In this document: positions 1 to 5,047 of the stretch, piece by piece
Layout of the letters: the number at the start of each line of letters is the position of its first letter
Numbering within the stretch: position 1 is the stretch's first letter
NCBI GenBank assembly: GCA_947169455.1
Contig: CAMVPV010000130.1
Location: 1-5,052 of the forward strand
Origin: an uncultured Clostridia bacterium
GTDB lineage: Bacteria; Bacillota_A; Clostridia; Oscillospirales; Ruminococcaceae
Length of the DNA stretch: 5,052 nucleotides
Direction of reading: 5' to 3'
Position numbers and translations under genes: made by a program
Notes under the pieces: model-generated
Told to the model about the DNA's origin: nothing
What the model saw: the letters and a program-made list of their open reading frames with translations, nothing else
The model's database searches: none

Positions 1-14
1 CCGAAAACTTTACT

Positions 15-34
15 CGCGGCTTACGCCGCGTTTT
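15..34 (+). terminator. Probable intrinsic terminator of an upstream gene
   Basis: A perfect 6-bp all-GC stem (CGCGGC at 15-20, GCCGCG at 25-30) closes a four-base loop and is followed at once by TTTT (31-34). This is a short but acceptable Rho-independent terminator for a + strand gene that lies left of the window. The T run is short, so it may be leaky. On the other strand no T run follows, so it is not obviously bidirectional. The next gene starts at 57, leaving little room for a promoter of its own, so some read-through into that gene is possible. Confidence 0.42.
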
Positions 35-56
35 ACGCTTAAGTTGTGGATAGTGC

Positions 57-470
57 ATGAAAAATTACACGATATTTATTGATCTGTGGCAGATGCAGTG
101 CTGCGGGATACCGTTCGGCACGGGCAGCAGAGTGCGCTGGATAGTGGAAAGAGCCGACCATGAGAGCTATGTCAGCAAGACTACCGATATCGATATCGAC
201 CTGTATTATGAGGAACACACCTGCTATGAGCCGGACAGGTTCTTCATACTCGAAGGTACAGTCAGGGAAGTGTCCGTTCTGTATGAGAAAATGATGCCCG
301 CTCCCGAAAAGCCGCGGTATATGATACCGACCGAAGGTATCACCGTCCGCGTCAGTCATTCCTCGGAATATAAGGATCCGCTTGACGGGAGAAAGTCATA
401 CGGATATATCGTCAGCGCAGAGAACTGCACTCTGCGCCCCGCTGAAGAGCGGGAGGTGACATTCTGCTGA
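57..470 (+). CDS. Small protein of unknown function, DUF6578-like
   Basis: This 137-residue soluble protein has no signal peptide and no membrane segment. Its N-terminus holds a distinctive WQMQCCGIPF motif (W11, C15, C16, G17), then a predicted beta-rich section (G23-W28). An acidic YYEEHTC stretch (residues 50-56) precedes a segment reading LEGTVREV (about 65-72). From memory this order matches DUF6578, a family of unknown function in Firmicutes and Actinobacteria; I could not run a profile search. The start at 57 is supported because the in-frame codon at 51-53 is a stop and because family members begin just before the WQMQCCG motif. There is no good Shine-Dalgarno site upstream (only GTGGA near 46-50), so translation may be weak. 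The CC pair, H54 and C56 could bind metal or form a disulfide, but this is speculation. No promoter is evident in the 26 bp after the preceding hairpin. It is codirectional with the rubrerythrin gene, which has its own promoter. Confidence 0.72.
   Translation: MKNYTIFIDLWQMQCCGIPFGTGSRVRWIVERADHESYVSKTTDIDIDLYYEEHTCYEPDRFFILEGTVREVSVLYEKMMPAPEKPRYMIPTEGITVRVSHSSEYKDPLDGRKSYGYIVSAENCTLRPAEEREVTFC
415..453 (+). other. Two adjacent hairpins near the 3' end of the DUF6578-like gene
   Basis: An 8-bp perfect stem (415-422 with 430-437, 7-base loop) is followed with no gap by a 6-bp perfect GC stem (438-443 with 448-453, loop GAAG). Both lie inside the coding region, ending 17 bases before the end of the stop codon. 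No T run follows, so this is not a standard terminator. A third pairing, GGAGGT at 452-457 with ACCTCC at 478-483, would compete with the second stem. The role is unknown; it may only reflect codon choice, or it may protect the 3' end of the message. Confidence 0.3.
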
Positions 471-495
471 AAGGGATACCTCCATAAATTAACAG

Positions 496-524
496 TTGAC
501 ATTTATTGCAAAATGTGGTATAAT
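496..524 (+). promoter_or_regulatory. Consensus sigma-A promoter of the rubrerythrin operon
   Basis: The -35 box TTGACA (496-501) and the -10 box TATAAT (519-524) are both perfect and are separated by the ideal 17 bases. A TG dinucleotide at 516-517 adds an extended -10 element. Transcription should begin near 530-532, giving a leader of about 27 bases before the start codon at 558. A promoter this strong implies high expression unless a repressor acts on it, which suits an abundant oxidative-stress protein. Confidence 0.9.
499..516. promoter_or_regulatory. Inverted repeat in the promoter spacer, possible operator
   Basis: ACATTT (499-504) and AAATGT (511-516) form a perfect inverted repeat around a six-base centre (ATTGCA). 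The repeat overlaps the last three bases of the -35 box and nearly all of the spacer, so a protein bound here would block RNA polymerase. In Clostridium acetobutylicum the reverse rubrerythrins are repressed by PerR, but this sequence does not match the PerR box consensus (TTATAAT-N-ATTATAA) well. The regulator, if there is one, is unidentified, and a chance dyad in AT-rich DNA cannot be excluded. Confidence 0.35.
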
Positions 525-543
525 ATCAGAAATCTTAAAAATA

Positions 544-549
544 AGGAGG
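544..549 (+). promoter_or_regulatory. Ribosome binding site that fixes the rubrerythrin start
   Basis: AGGAGG lies 8 bases before the ATG at 558. The same frame is open back to an ATG at 513, but that codon sits in the promoter spacer, upstream of the expected transcription start, and has no Shine-Dalgarno site. The start at 558 is therefore the real one. Confidence 0.9.
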
Positions 550-557
550 ATACGGTT

Positions 558-1112
558 ATGGCAAAATGGGTATGTCCCGTATGCGGTTATGTTCATGAGG
601 GAGACGCTCCCCCGGAGAAGTGCCCCCAGTGCAAGGTCCCCGGCGACAAGTTCAAGAAAGTCGATGAGGAAGCATCCGTAAAGTGGGCTTGCGAACACGA
701 GGTCGGCATAGCAAAGGCTATCGAGGACGCTGAGATCGTTCAGGGTCTGCGCGAGAACTTCAACGGCGAATGCTCCGAGGTCGGAATGTATCTCGCAATG
801 TCGAGAGTTGCTGACAGGGAAGGCTATCCCGAAGTAGCAGAAGCGTACAAGCGCATCGCATTCGAGGAGGCTGAGCACGCAGCTAAATTCGCAGAGATGC
901 TTGGTGAGGTCGTTTCGGCATCTACCAAGGAAAATCTCGAAAAGCGCGTAATGGCAGAGAGCGGCGCCTGCGAAGGCAAGCTCAACCTTGCAAAGCGCGC
1001 AAAGCAGCTTGATCTTGACGCAGTTCATGATACAGTACATGAAATGGCTAAGGACGAAGCACGTCACGGCGCAGCATTCAAGGGACTGCTCGACCGCTAT
1101 TTCGGAAAGTGA
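558..1112 (+). CDS. rbr: Reverse rubrerythrin (rubredoxin domain first)
   Basis: This 184-residue cytoplasmic protein reduces hydrogen peroxide, and in studied clostridia also oxygen, to water with electrons relayed from NAD(P)H through a rubredoxin reductase. Residues 1-35 form a rubredoxin-type Fe(SCys)4 site with two CxxC pairs (C6/C9 and C22/C25). Residues about 45-184 form a ferritin-like four-helix domain. Likely di-iron ligands are E71 in the NGECSE segment, E104 and H107 (ExxH), E134, and E167 and H170 (second ExxH). The rubredoxin domain precedes the di-iron domain, opposite to classical rubrerythrin, which places it in the reverse rubrerythrin class. All expected metal ligands are present and the length is normal, so it should be active. 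It is the first gene of an operon with the SCP2-like gene 9 bp downstream and is driven by a consensus promoter. Expression is probably peroxide- or oxygen-responsive by family precedent; no PerR box is clear. Confidence 0.96.
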   Translation: MAKWVCPVCGYVHEGDAPPEKCPQCKVPGDKFKKVDEEASVKWACEHEVGIAKAIEDAEIVQGLRENFNGECSEVGMYLAMSRVADREGYPEVAEAYKRIAFEEAEHAAKFAEMLGEVVSASTKENLEKRVMAESGACEGKLNLAKRAKQLDLDAVHDTVHEMAKDEARHGAAFKGLLDRYFGK

Positions 1113-1121
1113 GTAACAGAT

Positions 1122-1442
1122 ATGAGTTTTAATGAGATCCTGACAAAAATACGCGACAAAGCGTCAAAAACTGATGTATCCGGTGTGGAGTTCCTTGCAG
1201 TGCAGGTAAATGTCATCGGAGAAAACTGCGGTGTTTTCTACATCGAAGTAAAGGGCGGAAGTGTTTCCGTTGAGCCTTATGAGTACAACGACAGACAGTG
1301 CCGCATAATCATTACAGCGGATGATCTCGTCAGCCTGATGAATAACAAGCTTGACCCCGTGGATGCCTATAATAAGGGCAGGATACAGGTCGAGGGCGAT
1401 CTCATGAAGGCGCTCGATTTCTCCAACGCAGTAAAGGGCTGA
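1122..1442 (+). CDS. SCP2 sterol-binding-domain-like protein
   Basis: This 106-residue protein is a stand-alone SCP2 (sterol carrier protein 2) fold, usually a small alpha/beta sheet with a hydrophobic tunnel that binds fatty-acyl or other lipids. The clearest evidence is the C-terminal half. A strand reading CRIIITADDLVSLM (about 60-73) is followed by the LDPVDAYNKGRIQVEGD stretch (about 77-93), which matches the SCP2 pattern of a DP motif, GxIxxxGD and a final helix. There is no signal peptide and no membrane segment, so it should be cytoplasmic. Bacteria of this type make no sterols, so the ligand is unknown and is probably a lipid or acyl-CoA. The gene starts 9 bp after the rubrerythrin stop with only a weak Shine-Dalgarno-like sequence (GTGAG near 1109-1113), which suggests translational coupling. 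The operon ends at the hairpin 27 bp after its stop. Its role beside a peroxidase is not established. Confidence 0.85.
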   Translation: MSFNEILTKIRDKASKTDVSGVEFLAVQVNVIGENCGVFYIEVKGGSVSVEPYEYNDRQCRIIITADDLVSLMNNKLDPVDAYNKGRIQVEGDLMKALDFSNAVKG

Positions 1443-1468
1443 GCCGCTGAACGTACAACAGAATAAAC

Positions 1469-1514
1469 AAAGACCGCGTTTGTTATCTGATAAAGTAACA
1501 AACGCGGTCTTTTT
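1469..1514. terminator. Strong intrinsic terminator between convergent genes
   Basis: A perfect 17-bp stem (1469-1485 with 1496-1512) closes a 10-base loop. On the + strand the stem runs into a T tract (1510-1514), ending the rubrerythrin-SCP2 operon 27 bp after its last stop. On the - strand the mirror arm is followed by TTTGTTTATT (1473 down to about 1464), T-rich enough to stop the rimO-pgsA transcript. Its place between two convergent operons supports a bidirectional role. Confidence 0.93.
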
Positions 1515-1532
1515 GCCGTAATATGTTCATTC

Positions 1533-1573
1533 CGGCGGGCAGAGGATGCTGTGTCGGCATATCTGTCCCGCTG
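1533..1573 (-). other. Imperfect hairpin just after pgsA
   Basis: GCGGG-CAGA (1535-1543) pairs with TCTG-T-CCCGC (1562-1571) with one bulged base, and an inner ATGC/GCAT stem (1546-1549 with 1557-1560) closes a seven-base loop, about 13 pairs in all. On the - strand it begins 13 bases after the pgsA stop. No T run follows, so it is unlikely to terminate transcription by itself; the terminator at 1469-1514 does that. It may stabilise the 3' end of the rimO-pgsA message or be incidental. Confidence 0.35.
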
Positions 1574-1586
1574 ACTGTAAATGCTC

Positions 1587-2150
1587 TTATTCGTTGGGAT
1601 CGATATACTTCCAGTAGCCCTTCAGATAAACGCCGCCCGAAATTATCGTGAGCAGTGCCGATATCCATATAAGCACCTGCTCTGTGATGAAAGCCCATGC
1701 GGGGAGCTCTGCGGCGGGATGCCAGAGTATCGCGAAGAAAAGTATCACCCCGATAGCGACCATCGTGAACGCCGTTTTCAGCTTGCCCCATATGCCCGCA
1801 GCGACAACTACGCCCTCGGAAGCGACCGTCAGACGGAGCCCCGATACCATGAATTCCCGCGCGATTATTATCAGCACCGGCACCGCTCCCGCAAGCCCGA
1901 GCTTTACAAAGCACACCAGCGCAGAGATGACAAGCACCTTGTCCGCAAGAGGGTCAAGGAATTTTCCGAAATTGGTGACAAGGTTCCTGCTGCGCGCGAT
2001 GTGCCCGTCGAGCGCATCAGTGATGCTCGCCGCCGCAAATACCGCGAGAGCCCACACCGCACTGTACGGCACTATATCGGTGAGCAGGAAGAACACAAAA
2101 AACGGCACGAGTATCACACGCATCAGCGTCAGCTTATTCGGCAGATTCAT
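1587..2150 (-). CDS. pgsA: CDP-diacylglycerol--glycerol-3-phosphate 3-phosphatidyltransferase
   Basis: This 187-residue membrane enzyme transfers a phosphatidyl group from CDP-diacylglycerol to sn-glycerol 3-phosphate, giving phosphatidylglycerophosphate, the committed step to phosphatidylglycerol and cardiolipin. The complete CDP-alcohol phosphotransferase signature is visible: D45, D48, G49, A52, R53, G62, D66 and D70, in the spacing DxxDGxxAR-x8-GxxxDxxxD. These aspartates bind the metal ions and the CDP group. About six hydrophobic membrane helices fit the family (roughly 9-28, 31-44, 72-85, 87-105, 124-142 and 155-177). The NLPNKLTLMR start is typical of PgsA and the length is normal. 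Its ATG lies inside rimO, overlapping its last 17 bp, with the site AGGAGA (2159-2164) 8 bases upstream, so it is cotranscribed and probably translationally coupled. The rimO-pgsA order is common in Clostridia. PgsA is preferred over phosphatidylserine or cardiolipin synthases because of the N-terminus, size and neighbour. Confidence 0.95.
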   Translation of the reverse strand: MNLPNKLTLMRVILVPFFVFFLLTDIVPYSAVWALAVFAAASITDALDGHIARSRNLVTNFGKFLDPLADKVLVISALVCFVKLGLAGAVPVLIIIAREFMVSGLRLTVASEGVVVAAGIWGKLKTAFTMVAIGVILFFAILWHPAAELPAWAFITEQVLIWISALLTIISGGVYLKGYWKYIDPNE

Positions 2151-3486
2151 CGCACATCTCTCCTATCAGGTCATAATCCATTACGGAATCTATCTTCACG
2201 TTGACGAGATCGCCCATGACAGGCTTTTTCCCTGCCGCCGTGAAGAATACCTTTCCGTCGATGTCGGGGGCGTCCATAGCCGAGCGCCCGAAATAACATT
2301 CACCGTAGCGGTCAAAGCCCTCGGTAATGACTTCAAGCGTCTGCCCGATGAACTCCTCATTTTTTTCCGCCGAGATGACCATCTGCTGTTCCATTATGAT
2401 CTCGGCGCGTTTTTCCTTGATATCTTCATCTATCTGACCGTCCATAGCCGCCGCGGGAGTGTCCTCCTCGGCAGAATAGGTGAAGCAGCCGAGGCGGTCG
2501 AACCTCATGTCGCGCACAAATTCCGAAAGCTCGGTGAACTGCTCCTCTGTCTCCTGCGGAAAGCCCGTTATGAGCGTGGTGCGTAGAATTATCCCCGGCA
2601 CCTTTTCGCGGATATGCGACATCAATGCGCGCAGGCTCTCATTGCTCCCGCTGCGGTGCATATTCCTGAGCACCTCCGCATTGCAGTGCTGTATCGGTAT
2701 ATCGAGATATTTCACGAGCTTTTCCTCGGATGCCATAACATCAAGAAGCTCATCGGTGATCCTTTCGGGGTAGCAGTACAGCACACGTATCCAGTGCAGC
2801 CCGTCTATCGCGCACAGCCTTTTCAGCAGCTCCGGCAGAAGGCTCTTTCCGCCGAAGTCCTCACCGTAGCGTGTGGTGTCCTGTGCGATGACCACAAGCT
2901 CGCGGACGCCGTCCTCCGCAAGCCCGCGCGCCTCTTTGATGAGCTCGTCCATGGGGACGCTGCGGTATTTTCCGCGTATCCGGGGTATCGCGCAGTATGA
3001 GCAGCGGTTGCTGCATCCCTCGGCTATCTTGAGATATGCATAGAACGGCAGCGTGGTCTGTATGCGCTTTCCTGTGAGTGCAAGCTGCTCACAGGGCGAG
3101 AAGTGTTCGGCGGGCTTGCCGGAAATATCGGCGGTGACCTCCCCGACTATTTCCGCGATATCGCTGTTGCAGCCGAGGCTCACGACAGCGTCCGCTTCGG
3201 GCAGTTCTCCCGCTATCTGACCGCGGTAGCGTTCAGCGAGGCAGCCGGTTATTATTATCTTCCTGATGCGCCCTTCCTTTTTGAGCGCACCGAATTCAAG
3301 TATAGTCTCTATTGCTTCTTCCTTTGCGGACTGTATAAATCCGCAGGTGTTGACGATGACCACATCGGCGAGTGCTGCGTCGCCGACGAGCTCATATCCC
3401 GCTTCTTTCAGTTTATAAAGCATTCTTTCGGCATCGACCTGATTTTTTGAACAGCCAAGCGATACCATCCCTACTCTGACAGACAT
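2134..3486 (-). CDS. rimO: Ribosomal protein S12 methylthiotransferase RimO
   Basis: This 450-residue radical SAM enzyme adds a methylthio group to the conserved aspartate of ribosomal protein S12 (Asp88/89 in E. coli numbering). Three parts are visible. The UPF0004 domain (about 1-125) has C12, C48 and C82, which hold the auxiliary [4Fe-4S] cluster. The radical SAM domain (about 145-365) has the CxxxCxxC motif at C158, C162 and C165 for the SAM-binding cluster. A C-terminal TRAM domain (about 372-443) probably contacts the substrate. The SLGCSKNQVDAE start, AYLKIAEGCSNRCSYCAIP and AQDTTRYG segments are RimO hallmarks that separate it from the tRNA enzymes MiaB and MtaB. Length is normal. The start has a good site, GGAGG (3493-3497), 6 bases upstream. 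Transcription comes from the consensus promoter at 3531-3559, with possible read-through from the gene at 3591-4964, since no terminator lies between them. It overlaps pgsA by 17 bp. Confidence 0.97.
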   Translation of the reverse strand: MSVRVGMVSLGCSKNQVDAERMLYKLKEAGYELVGDAALADVVIVNTCGFIQSAKEEAIETILEFGALKKEGRIRKIIITGCLAERYRGQIAGELPEADAVVSLGCNSDIAEIVGEVTADISGKPAEHFSPCEQLALTGKRIQTTLPFYAYLKIAEGCSNRCSYCAIPRIRGKYRSVPMDELIKEARGLAEDGVRELVVIAQDTTRYGEDFGGKSLLPELLKRLCAIDGLHWIRVLYCYPERITDELLDVMASEEKLVKYLDIPIQHCNAEVLRNMHRSGSNESLRALMSHIREKVPGIILRTTLITGFPQETEEQFTELSEFVRDMRFDRLGCFTYSAEEDTPAAAMDGQIDEDIKEKRAEIIMEQQMVISAEKNEEFIGQTLEVITEGFDRYGECYFGRSAMDAPDIDGKVFFTAAGKKPVMGDLVNVKIDSVMDYDLIGEMCDESAE

Positions 3487-3515
3487 ATTATTCCTCCGTA
3501 GTTATTTATGCGGCA

Positions 3516-3529
3516 GTAATACCGATTAC
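3516..3529. repeat. Short inverted repeat at the rimO transcription start
   Basis: GTAAT (3516-3520) and ATTAC (3525-3529) form a perfect 5-bp inverted repeat with a four-base centre, directly downstream of the rimO -10 box and over the expected start near 3524. It could be an operator or a small 5' hairpin, but it is short and may be chance. Confidence 0.22.
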
Positions 3530-3530
3530 G

Positions 3531-3559
3531 ATTATATAACAAAATCGCGCACTTGTCAA
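3531..3559 (-). promoter_or_regulatory. Consensus sigma-A promoter of rimO-pgsA
   Basis: Read on the - strand, the -35 box is TTGACA (3554-3559) and the -10 box is TATAAT (3531-3536), both perfect, with a 17-base spacer. Transcription should start near 3524, giving a leader of about 38 bases before the rimO ATG at 3486. The promoter sits in the 104-bp gap after the Memo/LigB-AMMECR1 gene, so rimO-pgsA can be expressed independently of it. Confidence 0.88.
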
Positions 3560-3590
3560 TCGAAATAAGCAACAAGACCATTATCGATCG

Positions 3591-4964
3591 TTAAAAGTGT
3601 CTTATGACTTCAAAGCGCTCCAGAGTATAATCGTCATGCTCCGAAATGCCGCCCTTGCGCATGGCTATCGAGATCTGCTCATCTACGGTATCTACCCCGT
3701 CGAGATCGGGCAGCAGCAAGCCGCGCTTGTATCCGCACGATACTATCACGCCGTACCGCTTCACATCGAGCATATCCCGCGATGCTATCGGCTCGGGCGC
3801 GCTGAGTATATCCACATTTATATCGAGAAATTCGAGCTCGTCCGCAGTTATCGGTTCAAAGCGCGGGTCGCGCGATGCCGCGCTTATCGCATTTCCGATT
3901 ATCTCCTCCGCGATGTTCTTTTTTGTGGGGAGTATCGTTCCGATGCAGCCGCGCAGCTGTCCGAGCTTGTGTATCGAAACGAACGCACCCGCGCGTTCCT
4001 TTTTCATTTCGGCGGGCAGGTCGGACGGCGCCTTTATAGTTTTGCCTGTCCTGACGAAAGTCTCGACCGTTTCGCGCGCAAGACGCACATACTCATCGGC
4101 GCCCGACTTGGCAGCTTTTTTCTTTTCAAGGTATTTTGCAAGGAACATCCTCTCCGGGTCATCTCCTTCCGGAATGAACGAACATATCCCATAACCCACG
4201 CCGGTCACGTCCTCGTGGGAATACACCTCTGCCTTCACGGAGGTGCCGTCGAGCGCGCCCGCCATTATCACGAACGAGCGGTGACCGCACTCCGCGGCTT
4301 TATTGCAGAAGTGCTCGTCAAATCCGAGCAGCTCACCGAAATCCGCACGCGAGCATACATCCATAAGGCGCTCATCATACTGCGGACCCTCCGGCGCAAA
4401 ACCGTACGGACCGTACTCCTGCAATTTATGCGAAAGGTCGCCGCTTGCCACATAAACGACATTCCTGCCGATGTCGGCTGTCGTTTTACGTATAAGCTGC
4501 CCGAAAGCGTAATGCTCAGCAAGGGACAGCCCCGAAAGCCCTGTCCTCACGATGCGGCAGTGCGGATATTTCTTCCGTATGAAATACAGCGGCACCATAG
4601 TGCCGTGGTCGAGCGACGGGTCGCGTTCGCCCATAGTGCCCGCCGGAAAGCTGTTCTCACGGCACAGCTTTTCGAGTGCATCCACAAATTCGGTGTCGTA
4701 TTCCTCATCAAATCTCACCTCGGGCGCACCAAACCGCGAAAAGCTGCCCGAAGCCCCCTTGCCGGGCGATATATGGAAATAATCGGCATACATCACCGAA
4801 TGAGGGCTGGAAATAATGATAGTCTCCGGCTTCAGTGCAGCTATCTCTGCGGCGGCGCGCTCGTATGAAGCAATGGTCACTGCGACCTGCTTTTCGCCGC
4901 CCCTGCCCACCTGCGGAACTATCAGCGGCGGATGCGGTACCATGAATGCGGCTGTTATCGGCAT
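3591..4964 (-). CDS. AmmeMemoRadiSam protein: Memo/LigB-like domain fused to AMMECR1
   Basis: This 457-residue cytoplasmic protein has two domains. Residues about 1-265 resemble Memo and the catalytic subunit of class III extradiol dioxygenases (LigB). Candidate metal-site residues are H11 in MVPHPPL, H55 in SSPHS, H120 in LDHGT, H179 in SGDLSH, and E225/C226 in AAECGHRS. Residues about 285-457 form an AMMECR1 domain with its nearly invariant LRGCIG motif (337-342). Such proteins belong to the AmmeMemoRadiSam system, usually encoded with a radical SAM protein; the reaction and substrate are unknown to me, and ring-cleaving activity should not be assumed. The partner is absent here; RimO next door is a different radical SAM family. 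The chosen start is ATG at 4964, with GGAG (4974-4977) 9 bases upstream. A TTG three codons earlier touches that site and cannot use it. A weak promoter may lie at 5019-5047. An antisense frame is open over most of the gene but is a composition shadow. Confidence 0.92.
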   Translation of the reverse strand: MPITAAFMVPHPPLIVPQVGRGGEKQVAVTIASYERAAAEIAALKPETIIISSPHSVMYADYFHISPGKGASGSFSRFGAPEVRFDEEYDTEFVDALEKLCRENSFPAGTMGERDPSLDHGTMVPLYFIRKKYPHCRIVRTGLSGLSLAEHYAFGQLIRKTTADIGRNVVYVASGDLSHKLQEYGPYGFAPEGPQYDERLMDVCSRADFGELLGFDEHFCNKAAECGHRSFVIMAGALDGTSVKAEVYSHEDVTGVGYGICSFIPEGDDPERMFLAKYLEKKKAAKSGADEYVRLARETVETFVRTGKTIKAPSDLPAEMKKERAGAFVSIHKLGQLRGCIGTILPTKKNIAEEIIGNAISAASRDPRFEPITADELEFLDINVDILSAPEPIASRDMLDVKRYGVIVSCGYKRGLLLPDLDGVDTVDEQISIAMRKGGISEHDDYTLERFEVIRHF

Positions 4965-4973
4965 GGTGATCAA

Positions 4974-4977
4974 CTCC
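4974..4977 (-). promoter_or_regulatory. Ribosome binding site that fixes the start of the AMMECR1 fusion gene
   Basis: GGAG on the - strand lies 9 bases before the ATG at 4964. The in-frame TTG at 4971-4973 directly abuts this site with no spacing, so it is not a plausible start. Confidence 0.8.
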
Positions 4978-5002
4978 GTTCTTATTATTTCTTCGGCGAT
5001 TA

Positions 5003-5014
5003 TTTATCGATAAA
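5003..5014. repeat. 12-bp perfect palindrome upstream of the AMMECR1 fusion gene
   Basis: TTTATCGATAAA is self-complementary over all 12 bases. It lies between the candidate -10 box (5019-5024) and the gene, over the expected transcription start, where a bound regulator could act. In AT-rich intergenic DNA a palindrome of this size may also be chance. Confidence 0.25.
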
Positions 5015-5018
5015 ATCA

Positions 5019-5047
5019 AATATAACATAAAGCTGTATCTATCGGAA
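5019..5047 (-). promoter_or_regulatory. Weak candidate promoter of the AMMECR1 fusion gene
   Basis: On the - strand, TATATT (5019-5024) is preceded by a TG one base upstream, giving an extended -10 element. A poor -35 match, TTCCGA (5042-5047), lies 17 bases further upstream. The match is modest and the window ends at 5052, so transcription from further upstream is equally possible. Confidence 0.3.

Noticed and set aside
185..198. A 14-bp perfect palindrome made of repeated CGATAT
   Set aside because: It lies within coding sequence for a run of alternating Ile and Asp, whose codons produce the pattern by themselves. No regulatory context is present.
513..557. A 15-residue N-terminal extension of rubrerythrin
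   Set aside because: The upstream ATG lies in the promoter spacer, before the transcription start, and lacks a Shine-Dalgarno site. The start at 558 has AGGAGG at ideal spacing and gives the expected rubredoxin N-terminus.
489..1067. A 192-codon - strand frame antisense to rubrerythrin
   Set aside because: Its Cys- and Leu-rich product is a shadow of the rubrerythrin codons, and it would run through the strong + strand promoter.
1581..2586. Two + strand open frames of 207 and 312 codons across pgsA and the end of rimO
   Set aside because: The opposite strand encodes complete PgsA and RimO with all signature residues. The + strand products show no family features and no translation signals.
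2134..3486. The tRNA-modifying enzymes MiaB or MtaB as the identity of this gene
   Set aside because: The SLGCSKNQVDAE start, the AQDTTRYG segment and the adjacent pgsA all point to RimO.
3597..4868. A 423-codon open frame on the + strand antisense to the AMMECR1 fusion gene
   Set aside because: It mirrors the codon bias of the real gene, its product is rich in Arg, His and Tyr with no recognisable domain, and it has no ribosome binding site. The opposite strand shows clear Memo/LigB and AMMECR1 motifs.
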